Shown here piece after piece: positions 22,801 to 34,834 of a stretch of 64,000 nt of DNA. Position 1 is the stretch's first letter. Each line of letters opens with the position of its first letter. Location of the stretch: the NCBI RefSeq assembly GCF_015706575.1, contig NW_024037067.1, positions 6,337,909-6,401,908 on the forward strand. The letters are read 5' to 3'. The notes under the pieces were generated by a model. That model made no database searches. It saw only the letters and a program-made list of their open reading frames with translations, and had not been told where the DNA came from. The position numbers and the translations under genes were made by a program. This DNA is from Patiria miniata (taxonomy: Eukaryota; Echinodermata; Asteroidea; Valvatida; Asterinidae).

Positions 22801-24310
22801 CCTGACATAGTTGACTAACATCCCCCAGGGCTGAAAGTGAAAGCTTGCATGAAGCCCAAGGAGGAATGTTTAAGAGGATTATATCATCACAGATGTTGGG
22901 ACCAGTTCGCCTGGATCGCAATGGCAACATATCCAGTTGAACAAACTTGAGAATCAGGGATAACAAAACAGTTGGTGAACCTTTGATTTCCTTTTGATTG
23001 TGATTGTTCAAAATAGTTTCGACTCTATTGACCAGGTGTCCATAATGCACCATTTCAGGTTTACGTGGGATTGGAATTATTAAGGCAAAATTGAGATGGA
23101 CATTTTGCACAATAATAACTTGGACTCGGGAGATCTGGATTGCCTGTAGTATATTAAAGGATAGTCCGTTGATGATCTGAAATGAGTGTGTTTTCAGGAT
23201 GCAATCATTGGGATGCTCCATCTTCCTTCCATCACAAAATCTAATTTAAAAAATTACTTTTGTCCTGCGATATCACAAGGGACCAAAATATCTTCTAGTT
23301 GGGTTTTCAGTTATTAAAAGTGACCTTTCCTGAACAATATCTGAAGTTTCGATTACTTTAATGCACGTTCCCTTTGTTGTGAAAGCTCTGGGAAAACAAG
23401 ATTCATATGTCCCTGCTGACGTACAAACTTGCTCGCTCATCAATTCTGAGGAGATTGCTTGAGGGTTAATCACTATCTCGGAGCCAGTTCATCTCCGGCA
23501 AGCGTTCTAACCAGCGTGTAAGTCACCCGTAATAGACCCAAGCTCACTAGCATCGATTACCCCGTGTGACGTGTGCTTGATCGTTGGGGCTCGTTAGCCT
23601 GGGGGAAAGAGCTAGGTCCTCGAACTTGACCCTGCGACATTTGGTAACTCCCCAGTGGCTGTTCGGAGCCTGGAGGGGCTGCAGAAACACAGTATAGGTC
23701 AGGATCACGGATCTTTTTACTCAATCATCACTTCAGAGCAGAGGATGCATGCGCAAGAAAAACGTTCGCAACGTGGCACGAAGTGCATTTCCCTTCTTTC
23801 TTTCTTTTTGGCACCCAAGTATAATCACCGGCCATAATGCACATGGTTTTCGGATTAACTTCCTTTTGGAAAATCCCCCAGAACCATGACTCGGGAAATA
23901 AAGTGAAATTTAATTCATTGAAAATTATAGGACTGTGACGCGACATCGTATTTTAAACACGTGATATGTTTCGCACATGCGTTTTATGGTAAATGACCAT
24001 TACTTCAATCACGTGATCTGTTTCACGCATGCGTATTGTGGTAACTACTTGGTTGCAGCATGGAGGTTGCAGCATGGTTGCAGTATTTAAGTTTGCGCAC
24101 GGGGACTGATTTCCCAGGGTTTGTTATGTTGCCGTGGGTACACGTGCTGGGGAAGTTGAACTAGCGGACGTCAGGAGCGTGCCCCGCGGGGAAGCAATGA
24201 AAGAATGCCCCGGGGATCTCCGGGAGGTGCGCGGAGGTGTCAAAGTCGTATAACCGTGACATCACCATCAGCTGACTTGCCAACAGCTGTTCCTCAGATC
24301 TAAGTCCAAG
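19849..24310. other. Intergenic, nothing recognised
   Basis: About 4.4 kb of mixed composition without a gene, MITE or tandem repeat I can support. It may be first-intron DNA of the minus-strand gene at 18981-19848, whose 5' exon must lie to the right. The final 350 bp hold the promoter-like DNA annotated separately. Confidence 0.45.
23958..24090 (+). promoter_or_regulatory. Promoter-like module: paired CACGTG and ATGCG sites plus TATA-like box
   Basis: Two near copies of a block start with CACGTGAT at 23958-23965 and 24010-24017; each is followed by TGTTTC and a CATGCGT site (GCACATGCGT at 23973, CACGCATGCGT at 24024). CACGTG is an E-box for bHLH-zip factors such as USF and TFE; the ATGCGT core resembles half of an NRF1 site. 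Then come GGTTGCAGCAT repeats (24051-24080) and CAGTATTTAAG (about 24081), a TATA-like box. About 220 bp on is the candidate first exon. Confidence 0.5.
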
Positions 24311-25476
24311 ATGTGTTTACTTCTTCTTGTAATCCCGTGTTTCTGTTGTCATGATCTCAGGGTTTTGGGTGACAGGTGAGTTTGGTTAATAGGTACTGCA
24401 TGGTCACTGGAATATGGTCTTTCTCGTATTTCGTGTATTGCGTCAATTTGTTCTACAGCTGTTCTTGTTTGCCGTGGATGGAAAATAAATAACTCTTGCT
24501 GTGTACCGGCGTCGCACATCTCATGTCAAAATTTATTAGTGATTTTTTTCGGGGCTTTTGTGGTTCACTCTTTGATAGCTGTCAAATTTGTCTATTTTTA
24601 TGACATTGAAAAAATGTTTATAGAAAGAAAGGTACAAAAAGTACGTTAAGAGAGCTGAGCGATTACTTCTTTACATGAAATCAAAAAGGTTTTAAGAATG
24701 TAGGACCATGTTTTGAAAGATATTTTTAATGCATTTCTGAAGCTGAAAGAACAGAATTCATTGTTGGAACTTGAAAGACGAAAATGACCATCGCTGTTAA
24801 CCAACAATACACTGACAAATGAAATGTATACATTGTTGAGGATTCCATTTCTTGTCGGGACTAGAATATCCAGCGAACCACATAATTGTTTCACAAGAAT
24901 CCCATGGACATATGCGAAGCTGAGTGGCTGCAATGGCAAGGTTGTTTTGGTCATTTCTATTGTGAACTTGGGTTGGAAGTGACCATGAACAATTCATCGC
25001 CAAGGCTGGTCAATTGTTACGACATCGTAAATCTGTGCAACACGGGGTCGAGGCCTTTCGGTGTACTCGTAAATAAAATCACTGCGTATAGTTTGGAAAG
25101 TATTTCAAAATGAAAACAGGAAGTTTTGAAAGAAGTGATTCAAAATTCGTTGTGCTCTATTTTAGGGGCCATGGTAAATTGATACACACGTGCACAATAC
25201 CAAGTAAACCTATGGAGCTATTGAATGTGCATTTTTTTCTTGTGCATACCAAATATATTGCTGAAAGTGCGATCACTCATGAGCTCAAAGAACAAACATT
25301 CAGAGGTCATCTCCTACTGTTTTAGTTTTATTGCTGTGTGCACACACAGCACTGACAGTTTTACAACTGTTATTATTTATATCGTAAAAGGCGGTAATTT
25401 AACTTGACAAATTGCCCATCACCTGCAGGTTTCAAGCAATGACGGTCGCGCTGTGTCAACAAACACAGTTAAGATG
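24311..25476 (+). CDS. Candidate secreted protein, first two exons only
   Basis: ATG at 24311 opens a 65-bp exon reading MCLLLLVIPCFCCHDLRVLG, a short hydrophobic leader like a signal peptide, ending at GACAG|GTGAGT (24375). A 48-bp stretch at 25429-25476 has a textbook acceptor (CACCTGCAG) and donor (ATG|GTGAGT) and is open in phase 2 (FQAMTVALCQQTQLRW) and phase 0. No later exon was identified and no family was recognised. Support is the promoter-like DNA in front and the splice sites, not homology, so it may be chance or a noncoding transcript. Confidence 0.35.
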
Positions 25477-28400
25477 GTGAGTCAGGTGTTCGGGACAGTC
25501 GATAACAACACGGAAATATTGCTGGAATGCCGATTGTAAATAAACTAAACCCAGGGGATGAACAAAACACTAAAGTTACATCGGATAATAATGGTGTGTT
25601 GTTGTTTGAGGACCATGAAATTCATCGTGTGTCCGTTCTCGTAAATTGACTGTTGGTTTATTTTCATAACACAATATTTATATTGTACATCCTCGGTAGT
25701 CCCTATGAAATATAAGTTGATATTGTGATCCGTTCTGCCCAGTTTCCATTTTGTATTCGAGAATGAAAGTTGAAACGCTAGCCAAACCGCACACAAGTCA
25801 AATGGGATCATTTTCGTTTTACCATGAAGGAGGAGGTAGCCTCCATGGTAATACACACCTAGGCCACAATGCAAGATAACTGATAATCATCGTTCCTTCC
25901 GCTTTTCTGATAAGTGGACAGGAACTTTTGCAAAAAGATTCCGTTTCGAATTGTTAGTTGCAAGGTCGGTGGAAACATTGCCGATCACACGGTATGATAA
26001 TGCAACGATGCTAGATAACTTGGATTGTTCAGTCGGTCAGAATGGTTCAGATGAGAACTTTTCTGGATCGAGCTAGCCGTAGAGCTCTATGATCATGATC
26101 GAACCATGACATGATGTTGATCAGGCGATATGTTTACGCGGTCCATCGGATGCGAGATATCATTGAAGGACCATAACATGCACGTTACTACGGGCTCTTC
26201 CGCTGTTGAGACTGATAGCTGGGGTAACGAGAACTTTTGTGTGGTTGGGCAGTCAGTGTTGCCCTCAAGAAAGACGTGTGATTGTGAAGGATGCACGTTT
26301 TATCATCTTAAAGATAATTTCTACTGTTTGAAATTTCCTCGAATCAGTGAAGGTCATTAGTTGAATAGGATGATAAAGCATGCAATGACTGTCTTAACTT
26401 TACTTTCAGTTCTTCACACAGTTTATTTTGTTGTGTGATACGAAGTTTAATGAGTCTTTACAATACACAATTAATACTCAGAAACCAATGTCTCGTCTTT
26501 TTAATTAATGATAAGGAACATCTTTGTGCTCCATCCGTAAACAAGTTTTGAAAAGCGTACTGTAAAAACGCCAAAACTGTTATCTCCTGCAAAATGAGCT
26601 TGCTTTATTTCCTAGTCCTGATAAACAGGTATCATTTTTCAACAATGAACAAGGTAATCGGGTCAAATATTTCTGGAGCAGGATATGCATCATGCTGATG
26701 CAACCTCACGTAAAACAACACGGATTTTCTTATCTGGGGAAGCTATTTCAGAAACACCAGTTATCAAAAAGCAAATGAACATGTGATCATCACGGTGAGT
26801 AAGGGCGCGATTACACGTGTCACGAGGTGATTTATTGGGCCAGGGCCAGGTACAGGTACAGTACAGTGGATTTGTTGAATGGGAAACATTATTATAGTAT
26901 AAGTGTTTATTACGCATTTCATATTTTGTGACTTATATATCTTTACCCTCGGTTCTTTTGTGGTAAACTATAGGTACTTGGACGCTTGTAATTTGCATGT
27001 AAATCAGGATAGAATGACGTATGAGATGATCCAAACAGATCGTGTTCAGTTCTTTCAAATACAATGAGTGCATTTCCTAACGAAACAAATATAGGCCTAC
27101 AACCTACAACTGTTACATTAATTTGCCATTTTAATAAAGAATTCAAAGAATTTAACAAGGCAGCCCTTTTTACTCCTGTTACTATAGAATTCCAACCTTC
27201 TAAAACCAAATTTACAATAACATGTAAAGCGTTTGATAGTAATATTCACAGATACAACATGTATAGGCTACGGGGCATTAAAAGAAACTTCAGCTTAGTT
27301 TTCTTACCTTCTAATGTTAAGAATCTGACAGCCACGCAAGTTCTGAGAACAGCGGCGCACATCAGAAGCAATACAAGCAGGCTGGACGGTCTTCTCATTT
27401 TGACTTTACGCTCTTGAAGAATAACAGCTCAAAATCTCGAAAGAGTAGCCTTTATTGACGAAATTTATCTCAAAATCGAAGACAGTCTTTTTGTTTTACG
27501 CGAATGTTGATTGTGTCAGCGAGCACGTTGTTTTCTACTCGTAAACCGCCCTGCAATTTGTTTATATCGGCAAAGTTCACGGTGACGTAGGCATCACGGA
27601 TTCCTAGCTCGACCAATCGGCGAGCGGCTCCAGTGATGGGGGCTCGCCACGCTCAGCTAATCAGGAACGAGGATCTGTTTATGACTAGCGATGAAAGAGG
27701 TCGTTGTCCAATAGGAAACGGTGTGTGGGTTTGTTTATCGCATATCTGTTCGTTAATCAGGAAGGGGGCGTGTTCGTACGCGCACGTTGCGACCAGCTAG
27801 CTGTCAGCATGCATCTTGACCCGGTGTTCTGTTGAGTGTGAAGCATGCCCGGAATGTTTGGGTACCTGGTTACAATTTTTGATTGGCAGGGAAGTGATAA
27901 TGTTTTTCAGAAGTGGTTCTCACGTGCAACTCGGCCGGGTATTAGATTCTTCGGTGACATAAAATTTTACTTTTTATTAAGATTACGCAATAACCGGGGA
28001 GGAATCTCAACACATAGTTACGATGTTTGTCGTGTTCCAAGTCCTACCCCTCCCTCATTCAAGGGCGGCTCACCACCCCTCCCTCAACCCCTCCCCCTTC
28101 ATCTGAACAGACTTAACTATTTACATAATGATGTGGAAATTTCCTACCAAGAAAATGCTGACATAACGTCAAAATACAATATTGCAAATCTCGGTTCATC
28201 GTTTGAGGCCTCTCTGATGATGGCTGACAAATTTAGCTACGCCATCACAGCAGTCAGTGACTGTCTTATAAGTTAAGAATTCCCTTGTTAATTTGATATG
28301 GCCACGCTTCGACTGAAGGTGATTGATATGCCAGCTGTACCTGTTAGGTACGGTGCCTCTTTTGTCTTTTGATGGACTTCGACTTCTCCGACAGTTTTTA

Positions 28401-29209
28401 CACGAATGTGATCTGACTGTATTACAAATGCAAGGCAGGGAAAGTGGAAGGCGATATTTGACTGTCTGTGACTGATCAAACAATAGGAGGTATCATATTA
28501 ATTTCTTTGTATTGATTTCAACACATCAATTTGAACGTCTGACAGCCATCCCCGTTCAGAACTCTACCACTGCATGACTCTACCATCATCACACAAGGCA
28601 AGCAATGTCGGAGGCAGAAGCAGACCAGTCGATGTCAGACCAAAAGTATCTCAAAAAATGTTTCCCCCTTCGGGCCGGGACAGGCCAGGAAAAAAACTTT
28701 GCAGCAGACGTTCCGAAATTGATGCCAGAATTAACATCGGAATCGATATTATGACGATCTTGCCAAGTTAAATCCGACTTTCTGTAGCCATTACCATCTA
28801 TATCTGTACAGAAGGCTATTTGCAAACTTGAATCGTCCAAAGAAATGCATAGATAGAACTTCACCCTTGAAAAAGGTAAATCATCGTGTTCTCCCTTTTG
28901 TGAACTTTTGTTGGCCTCAAAAAAGTTGTTCCGAATACTTCAAATACCATGTTCGAGATAAAAAGCGGAACTGGGATAACAAGGGCAGTTCACGCATACC
29001 ACCCAGCTTGTTGTTTGCCCCCAAAAATGAACATTTTAATAAGATATTCTGAGATATCGCATGGAAAGATCTTTCCACAGTGTGGCGAGTTGGTTGGCGG
29101 GATTAGGAATTATCGGCCGCATTCTATTTCTGCAAATTTTGTTGACGAGAGGCACAAAATGAGCTGGATGTTTGATCCGAACAAGACAAGGCAAACCCTT
29201 CAGTAACGC

Positions 29210-29445
29210 TGGTCAAGAACTGCACACATTTCTATTCAATTGATTGAGAATGGCAATTCACTGGAAATCTGTCCATGCATCTGGTCTACACAATGGGCCT
29301 GGGCCGGATTTACCCCATTCATTGGCGCTACAGGGTATTCCTATACGATAACACTGCACGGTTCACAAGTGACAATCAGTCAGTCAGTCAGTCCGCCAAT
29401 GAGATAGGTACAGAGGATGGCCCTATGGAACCAGCCCAAAAATAT
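29210..29445 (+). repeat. Interspersed repeat R3, copy 1
   Basis: Shares TTCTATTCAATTG, AGAATGGC, ATGCATCTGGTCT, TATACGA, the CAGTCAGTCAGTC run and AGATAGGTACA in the same order with 47690-47910. No terminal repeats or tail were found; class unknown. Confidence 0.55.
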
Positions 29446-29797
29446 GGTAATGGAAACCTTAACAACTCTCTTCCGACTTAAGTTTTACTCCTTCAATTTT
29501 TTTATTTCTACTAAAACTAATAAATCATGACCATGCAATCAAATACTTTGCAGAATAGGAATTTGGGGCGGGTGAAGGAAATTCATACTATCATACGAGT
29601 GCTTTGCCGGAAACCGTAAACAGTAAGCTATTTCAAGGTCTCTCTCCCTGCGTGTTGTCATTTTACCTTCAAAACTGTGTCATGCATGTTTTTACCTCAG
29701 CGGCTCTCCAAGGCTCAGGTCCAAAATATTTATCACTTTCGAGATGTCAGTTGAACTATAATCGCAAAACAGCAAAGCAGATATGACAACTACTTAC

Positions 29798-29890
29798 TGC
29801 CTTGGTTTTTGCGGCCTGCCAGGAGTGCTAGAACAACAAAACAAGTCCCCGAGCAGATAATACTGAAGGCGTTAAGACAAAACTTCCGAA
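29798..29890 (-). other. Candidate signal-peptide exon for the minus-strand gene at 18981-19848
   Basis: On the minus strand this reads KFRKFCLNAFSIICSG then TCFVVLALLAGRKNQG, a basic start plus a 20-residue hydrophobic core, ending one base into a codon at a perfect donor (GGCA|GTAAGT). Phase and character fit what the 19848 exon needs. Against it: no ATG in this frame, a weak acceptor, and a 10-kb distance. Confidence 0.22.
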
Positions 29891-30300
29891 ACTTGACGCA
29901 GATAATTCATTCAGAGCATACCCTGACAGCTCGGGCAAGGACGATCTGATTAATGAAATAAACGCCCCAAAGTAATTGGATATTTCCAAGGAATTAACGA
30001 AATCGTCCCTTGGAGACTACGTAACTCACACCCCTTTTAGCTGAGAACAACGTGTGCTGCACAACGTGCACCGGTACAGTACCCTCCAAACTAAAATGTC
30101 ATCTTGTGCGCGCAACGCGAACGAACGCTGCGCAAAACACGCGCTCATCAAGCACAACGAGTGTGCAATGCACATGTGCATGCGAGAATGTCACGCAGTA
30201 GTGCTCGCGCAGCGACTTGTCGGTGTATCAACCTATCGCGCGCGGTGGAATCGCGTCAACGCAACTTGTGAAATATTGTCCAATCACGCGATAGACAAAT

Positions 30301-30959
30301 CGTCACCGTTTTCACGAACAGCCACATACTATATATATTATGTTGATTTTGAAGTAAAGTGTTTTCGAGATAATCACAAAAGAAGTTTCTCATATTTTAA
30401 AACTGCAAGAAATACTACTTTGCAACAACTTTGTGCAGCAAGAAAACCATCACACGATTCTACGTGAGCTGAAGTTTTACATTAACCCGGTAATAAGACT
30501 TAATAAAGCAGTTAATTAGTGGAAATTAATTAGTAAAGATATGTGGCTCTTTGTGAAAACGCAAATTCACGTTTCCGACATATTGGCCCTTTCTGTTCAA
30601 CGTGTATTTCCATAGGCGCGCGTGAGTACGCGCGCGCGCCTTAAAATGTAACAAAGATATGTGGCTCTTCGTGAAAACGCAAATCTCATTTGACCTACTT
30701 TTACGTATTTCCGTGCAATGGGTTTTGTACGCGTTCAAAGGGCCAACATGTATGTGGCTCTTCGTGAAAACGCAAAATGCAGTTATCGAGATTTCTGCCC
30801 CTTGCAACATTAATGTAACTTAGAAATTAATGATGTTTTGCTTACAGAAACATGTCAAAATGGTTAAGTACATTGTTTTAATGCAAAATATCGAAAAAAA
30901 TCAAAATCGAAAAAAATTGTAATTTTGGAGATATGTGGCTCTTCGTGAAAACGGTGACG
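30301..30959. mobile_element. Non-autonomous DNA element with 28-bp TIRs and internal end-motif copies
   Basis: CGTCACCGTTTTCACGAACA at the left end is inverted at the right end (28 bp, one mismatch), with AAAT directly repeated outside (30297-30300, 30960-30963). The core motif GTGGCTCTTCGTGAAAACG, part of the right end, recurs three more times in the same direction inside, at 30541-30561, 30659-30679 and 30752-30772, with unique DNA between. No transposase is encoded. Part of the interior is rich in GCGCGC. The family is not recognised. Confidence 0.7.
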
Positions 30960-30963
30960 AAAT

Positions 30964-33900
30964 GGACGTGGAACGCGCAAAATCTGAGACAACAAAACGT
31001 ATACAAAATTTCATGGGGGGTTGTCTCAGGGGCGTGGCTAACTCGCAGTTATATTACCGGCCGTATACGTATGAAGTCACTGTTATTTTATTTTATAGGC
31101 CTAAGCCCAATAGTTTTACGCTAAATATGGCTTAGCAACATGTATGTGTCCAGTGTGAATTAACTCAGAACCGGTCATGCAGTGATACTCATTGCGAGAA
31201 ATTGTGACTGTATAGAAACCTATTTTGGCGAAGCAATACAATTCGGTGTTTAGTAAGTTTCTGACCTAAACGGCCATGTGGCATTAGGCCCTGCATGATC
31301 CTTGTGACAAACGACAAACAAACACTCATCGATTGTCCGTGTGTCCGATGATCATTGTTTGAATATGGCCTCATTCAGTCAGTGGTCTTTTTCCATACAA
31401 TACACTAGTTCATCCCCATTACCATCCTATAGATCTTTCAAAAATCCACCAGGCAGTTTGCGGACGGTACAACACAGCCAATTCGCAACTTGTACGGGAA
31501 AAAACATAGATGAAACGGGGACGTCGAGTTTATCTCATTTAAATAAGACTACAGCTAGCGTCATCAACATGCACTTCATCACATCAAAAGAGCGAGAACT
31601 ATACAACCTATATTTTGTATCTCACACGGTCGTGAACCTGCCAGTGATTTACAAGCTCTCTCTTCCCCCGCACTACATTCCGAGATATCAAGCTCATCAC
31701 CTTTCGAGCGGTAAACAAGACTGCTGAGGATGAGTTTGTCCGTTATAGTTCATCCCTGGGTCATCTGGTTCATTCCCAACCTAAAACCGAAGCAACGCTG
31801 ATGAGTTTACCATGTGCTCAGGACTCGTTGGACGATTTTTAAATTAGCAATGAAGGGCCAAACTTTACCATAAAACTGTCGAACAGAAAATATCGTTTAG
31901 CAACTTTTAACGCGCGTACCAGCCATGAGCAGGTACCGGTAGGTACGCAAGAAAATATGTTAGTGTCATTAAAATTTTAGATGGAATCCTCATTTGGCAG
32001 GAATTCCCTCTTACAGTTACCGGAAACGGCGAGTCACTAAACAAACACAGTTAGACCAGATTGAATCAAAGTTCTGAAATGGCCTATAGATCAGATTAAT
32101 GTCAATAATGGAGCATGATTTATATAAATGTTTCATTGTTGAATGCACAAAGAAAACACTATCCGAAGGAACAGTGGTGTTGGGGGGGGGGGGTGTCACC
32201 CGACGTCCCCGCTTAATGTCGTTGCCCCAACTAATCCCCCTCCACTTTAAAAATTTGAAGAAAACACGATTTAGAAAACGAGAACCCAAACAATTCAGTG
32301 TCCCCGTTCAGAAAACAAGGACCAAAACCAATTAAGTCACCGTCCACTAAAACGAGGACCGAATGGTAAATTGCATATTGGACTCTTCATACATGTAGGA
32401 CTATGGTTGCGCGACTGGCAAAAAAAAAAAGATTTTGTCTTAACCAGGGAGGAAGTAGAACAATGAATAGCTTAAGCTTCCTGCATTGAATTCACTCACT
32501 TGGGTGCTGACAGCAAAATTGATAGCAAAATTGATGGCCAATTGATGGCGTAGATTAACGAGCCACATTCCATTGTGGGAACCACTTTGGACATGAACTG
32601 TGATCCTAAACCTTTTGTTTTAGTTCGGTTCAACGTGTGTGTTCAACGAACTCTTCAAAAACCAGAACCGTTATAAGGAATCACTCCGCACACTGTGTAG
32701 ACAATAGAGGTACAAGTATACTTCACTGCTTCACATTTCGGAACCACATTTGTGCGGGACTCGAAAGGCCAGCCTCAATCAAGTTCACCCGAGTGAGTCA
32801 TTGACTGACTCACTAATCGACTGAATAACTAATCTTTATTAAGAAGATACATTTGCAAATCTGTAGTGCGGTGAGATTTTCAGAAAGTTCCCACTTACGT
32901 TCCAATACTTTTGACCAATGACAGGTCGGAGCAATACCTGTTTGCTTCACCGGATCCGAAACCGATTGTTGTATTGTCCCAACTAACAAGGGCCCAAGCT
33001 GATCGAAACATTCAATTTGTTATTGTCCTCTCCCCATAGTTACTGGTTTATGTTGATTGACAACCGCAGGGATAAAAGTCACCATCACTCAAATATCACC
33101 TGCATTCTTGTTAGTTTCCAAATCATATTTCTTAACCGCAAACAATTTTGCGGTTCAAATATGGTTTCTAAATCTTTGACACGTAGACTGCCTGTTTTGC
33201 CAGCGGATGCGAACAACTGGTGTTTTTTTTTCTGGCGAAGTATTTATCGACACGCTTTCAAAATACGAACAGCGTTCTGGATGCAACACCGGCAAGGCCA
33301 CTCGTCGTAAATATTTTTGTTCTTCCGTAAAAAGTACATCGACTCAACAGCAACTTCACACTTTTTTTTAAATGCTCGTCTATTCTCACGCTCCAAATGA
33401 AAATAGCTCAAGAAAATCGAAGATGAAATCACTTATTAGTTTCGGTATGTCGTGTACCTGAATAACAGAACAATGGATTCTTTGTGGTTTCGCTGGAAAA
33501 TCAAGAAAATCGAAGATGAAATCACTTATTAGTTTTGGCATGTCGTGTACCTGAATAACAGAACAATGGATTCTTTGTGGTTTCGCTGGGAATTCAATCA
33601 TTTTATTCGACAGGTGCTGATCATATTTCTAACAATGAGAAAAACAGGTGTTCCGAACAATGGCACAAGAACCTGAGATCTGATTTTTTTTCCTGGCAAC
33701 CAGACTTGGCGCTCAAGCTGTGAAACGAATCAACTGAGCCTTCAACTTTGCATTTGCCAACATATTTTTTTACGGTCCGATAGCAAAGAAATTCCCCAAA
33801 TATAACCTTCAAATTCCAAAGAGGATTGGAAAAATTGGGTTATCACACAGTTAAACAGTACAAGCCTGTATCTATTTACAGATAGTTGTTACAAAATGGA

Positions 33901-34700
33901 TGGTTTACGACTGCAGTTTACATGACCGCCCTACTTATAATCAAATAACAATGCCAGAGCAAAAATTCCAAGGTGTTTGCGCCCTAATAAAGACGTGGAA
34001 TGCAGTGGTCGTGCATATGCAGAATGGAACAATGTTTACATTATCTTTCTTGGGTTTTTCTTTTACGTATATACTCTCGTATACCAAGGAACCTGCTTGT
34101 TTCTTGGCATACGTCCAAGTTCAATTCACCAACCAAGAGTATTGGTTTGATGTTGTGTTCTCATGCAGACTGTAGGCCCTATTCTATGCAAATGCACGCG
34201 CAAACATTCACAACATATTTCTTCATTTAGCATAATACAACACAAATCATGTTCAACTGCTTGAAAACAAATTTATCAAGTATAAACATTCGGAATCGAT
34301 TTTTTTTTCATTTAGATGTACGAGCTAGACGAGGAGAAAAACAATGTTCTTCTCATGATTTATGACTTGTTTAACTTTCTGCTAGTACGAAGACGTTATT
34401 TTGGGCGATTGGCAAGTGCGAGCGGAAAGATTTGTTTGCGCGGGCACGGGGGAGTCATCCGTTTTCCCTGGCGGGACCGGACGACACGGTGGACCGGGAC
34501 TACAGACGGGGAAATGCTGCGGTTTTCTCCGGTAGGATCTTGGCATCGTACGATTTCCGGGGCTCGTGTGGTTCGATCGTCTGACGACAGTATTTGTATG
34601 ATCATCCGATGGTGGTGGGAATTAACCACTATTATGAATTGCAGTAAATAACCGATTTTTGGCTCGGGTACGATCATACTGGTGTTCCGAACATACACTG
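30964..34700. other. Intergenic, no gene recognised
   Basis: Contains open frames up to 128 codons (31341-31727) without recognisable features, a poly-G run near 32180, and the 93-bp duplication at 33408-33593. A 111-codon frame at 34316 follows a pyrimidine-rich TTTCATTTAG but resembles no protein I know. Confidence 0.45.
33408..33593. repeat. Tandem duplication, two 93-bp units
   Basis: Unit one 33408-33500, unit two 33501-33593, differing at only a few bases (TCGGTATG versus TTGGCATG). The unit is 31 codons long and open on the minus strand through both copies, but nothing suggests a real protein. Confidence 0.9.
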
Positions 34701-34707
34701 TTATTTT

Positions 34708-34834
34708 GGTTGTGTACTATATGAACCTAGCAACCAGTTGTGTAAAAAAACTGAACAAGTTGTGTAATATTTTACACAAGTTGTGTAAACAACAGTTTAC
34801 ACAACAGGTTGCCAGGTTCATATAGTACACAACC
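34708..34834. repeat. Hairpin element, 127 bp
   Basis: Arms of about 28 bp: GGTTGTGTACTATATGAACC at 34708 and GGTTCATATAGTACACAACC at 34815-34834, one mismatch inside. The interior is made of TTGTGTAA / TTACACAA words that also pair, so nearly the whole element folds on itself. It is probably a small MITE, but no target duplication was found. Confidence 0.75.

Larger units (their letters stand above)
25477..30296. other. Intergenic, nothing coding recognised
   Basis: Open frames of 117 and 143 codons (27064-27417, 27845-28276) have no recognisable composition, splice context or homology. One interspersed repeat (29210-29445) was found, plus a short minus-strand hydrophobic open stretch at 29798-29890 listed separately. 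Confidence 0.45.

Noticed and set aside
23620-23680. TTTGGTAACTCCCCAGTGG, considered as a possible retroelement primer-binding site
   Set aside because: It matches no tRNA 3' end I can recall, and no terminal repeats or coding remnants flank it.
27064-28276. Open frames of 117 and 143 codons on the plus strand
   Set aside because: No domain, no convincing start context or splice sites, and composition typical of noncoding DNA here.
30054-30467. 137-codon Cys- and Arg-rich ORF
   Set aside because: Its last third runs into the left end of the transposon-like element at 30301, and the Cys pattern fits no family.
34316-34651. 111-codon ORF after TTTCATTTAG, with YELDEEKNNVL loosely like the VDEKNQ segment of Cys-loop receptors
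   Set aside because: The match stops after about ten residues and the rest resembles nothing; no neighbouring receptor exons.
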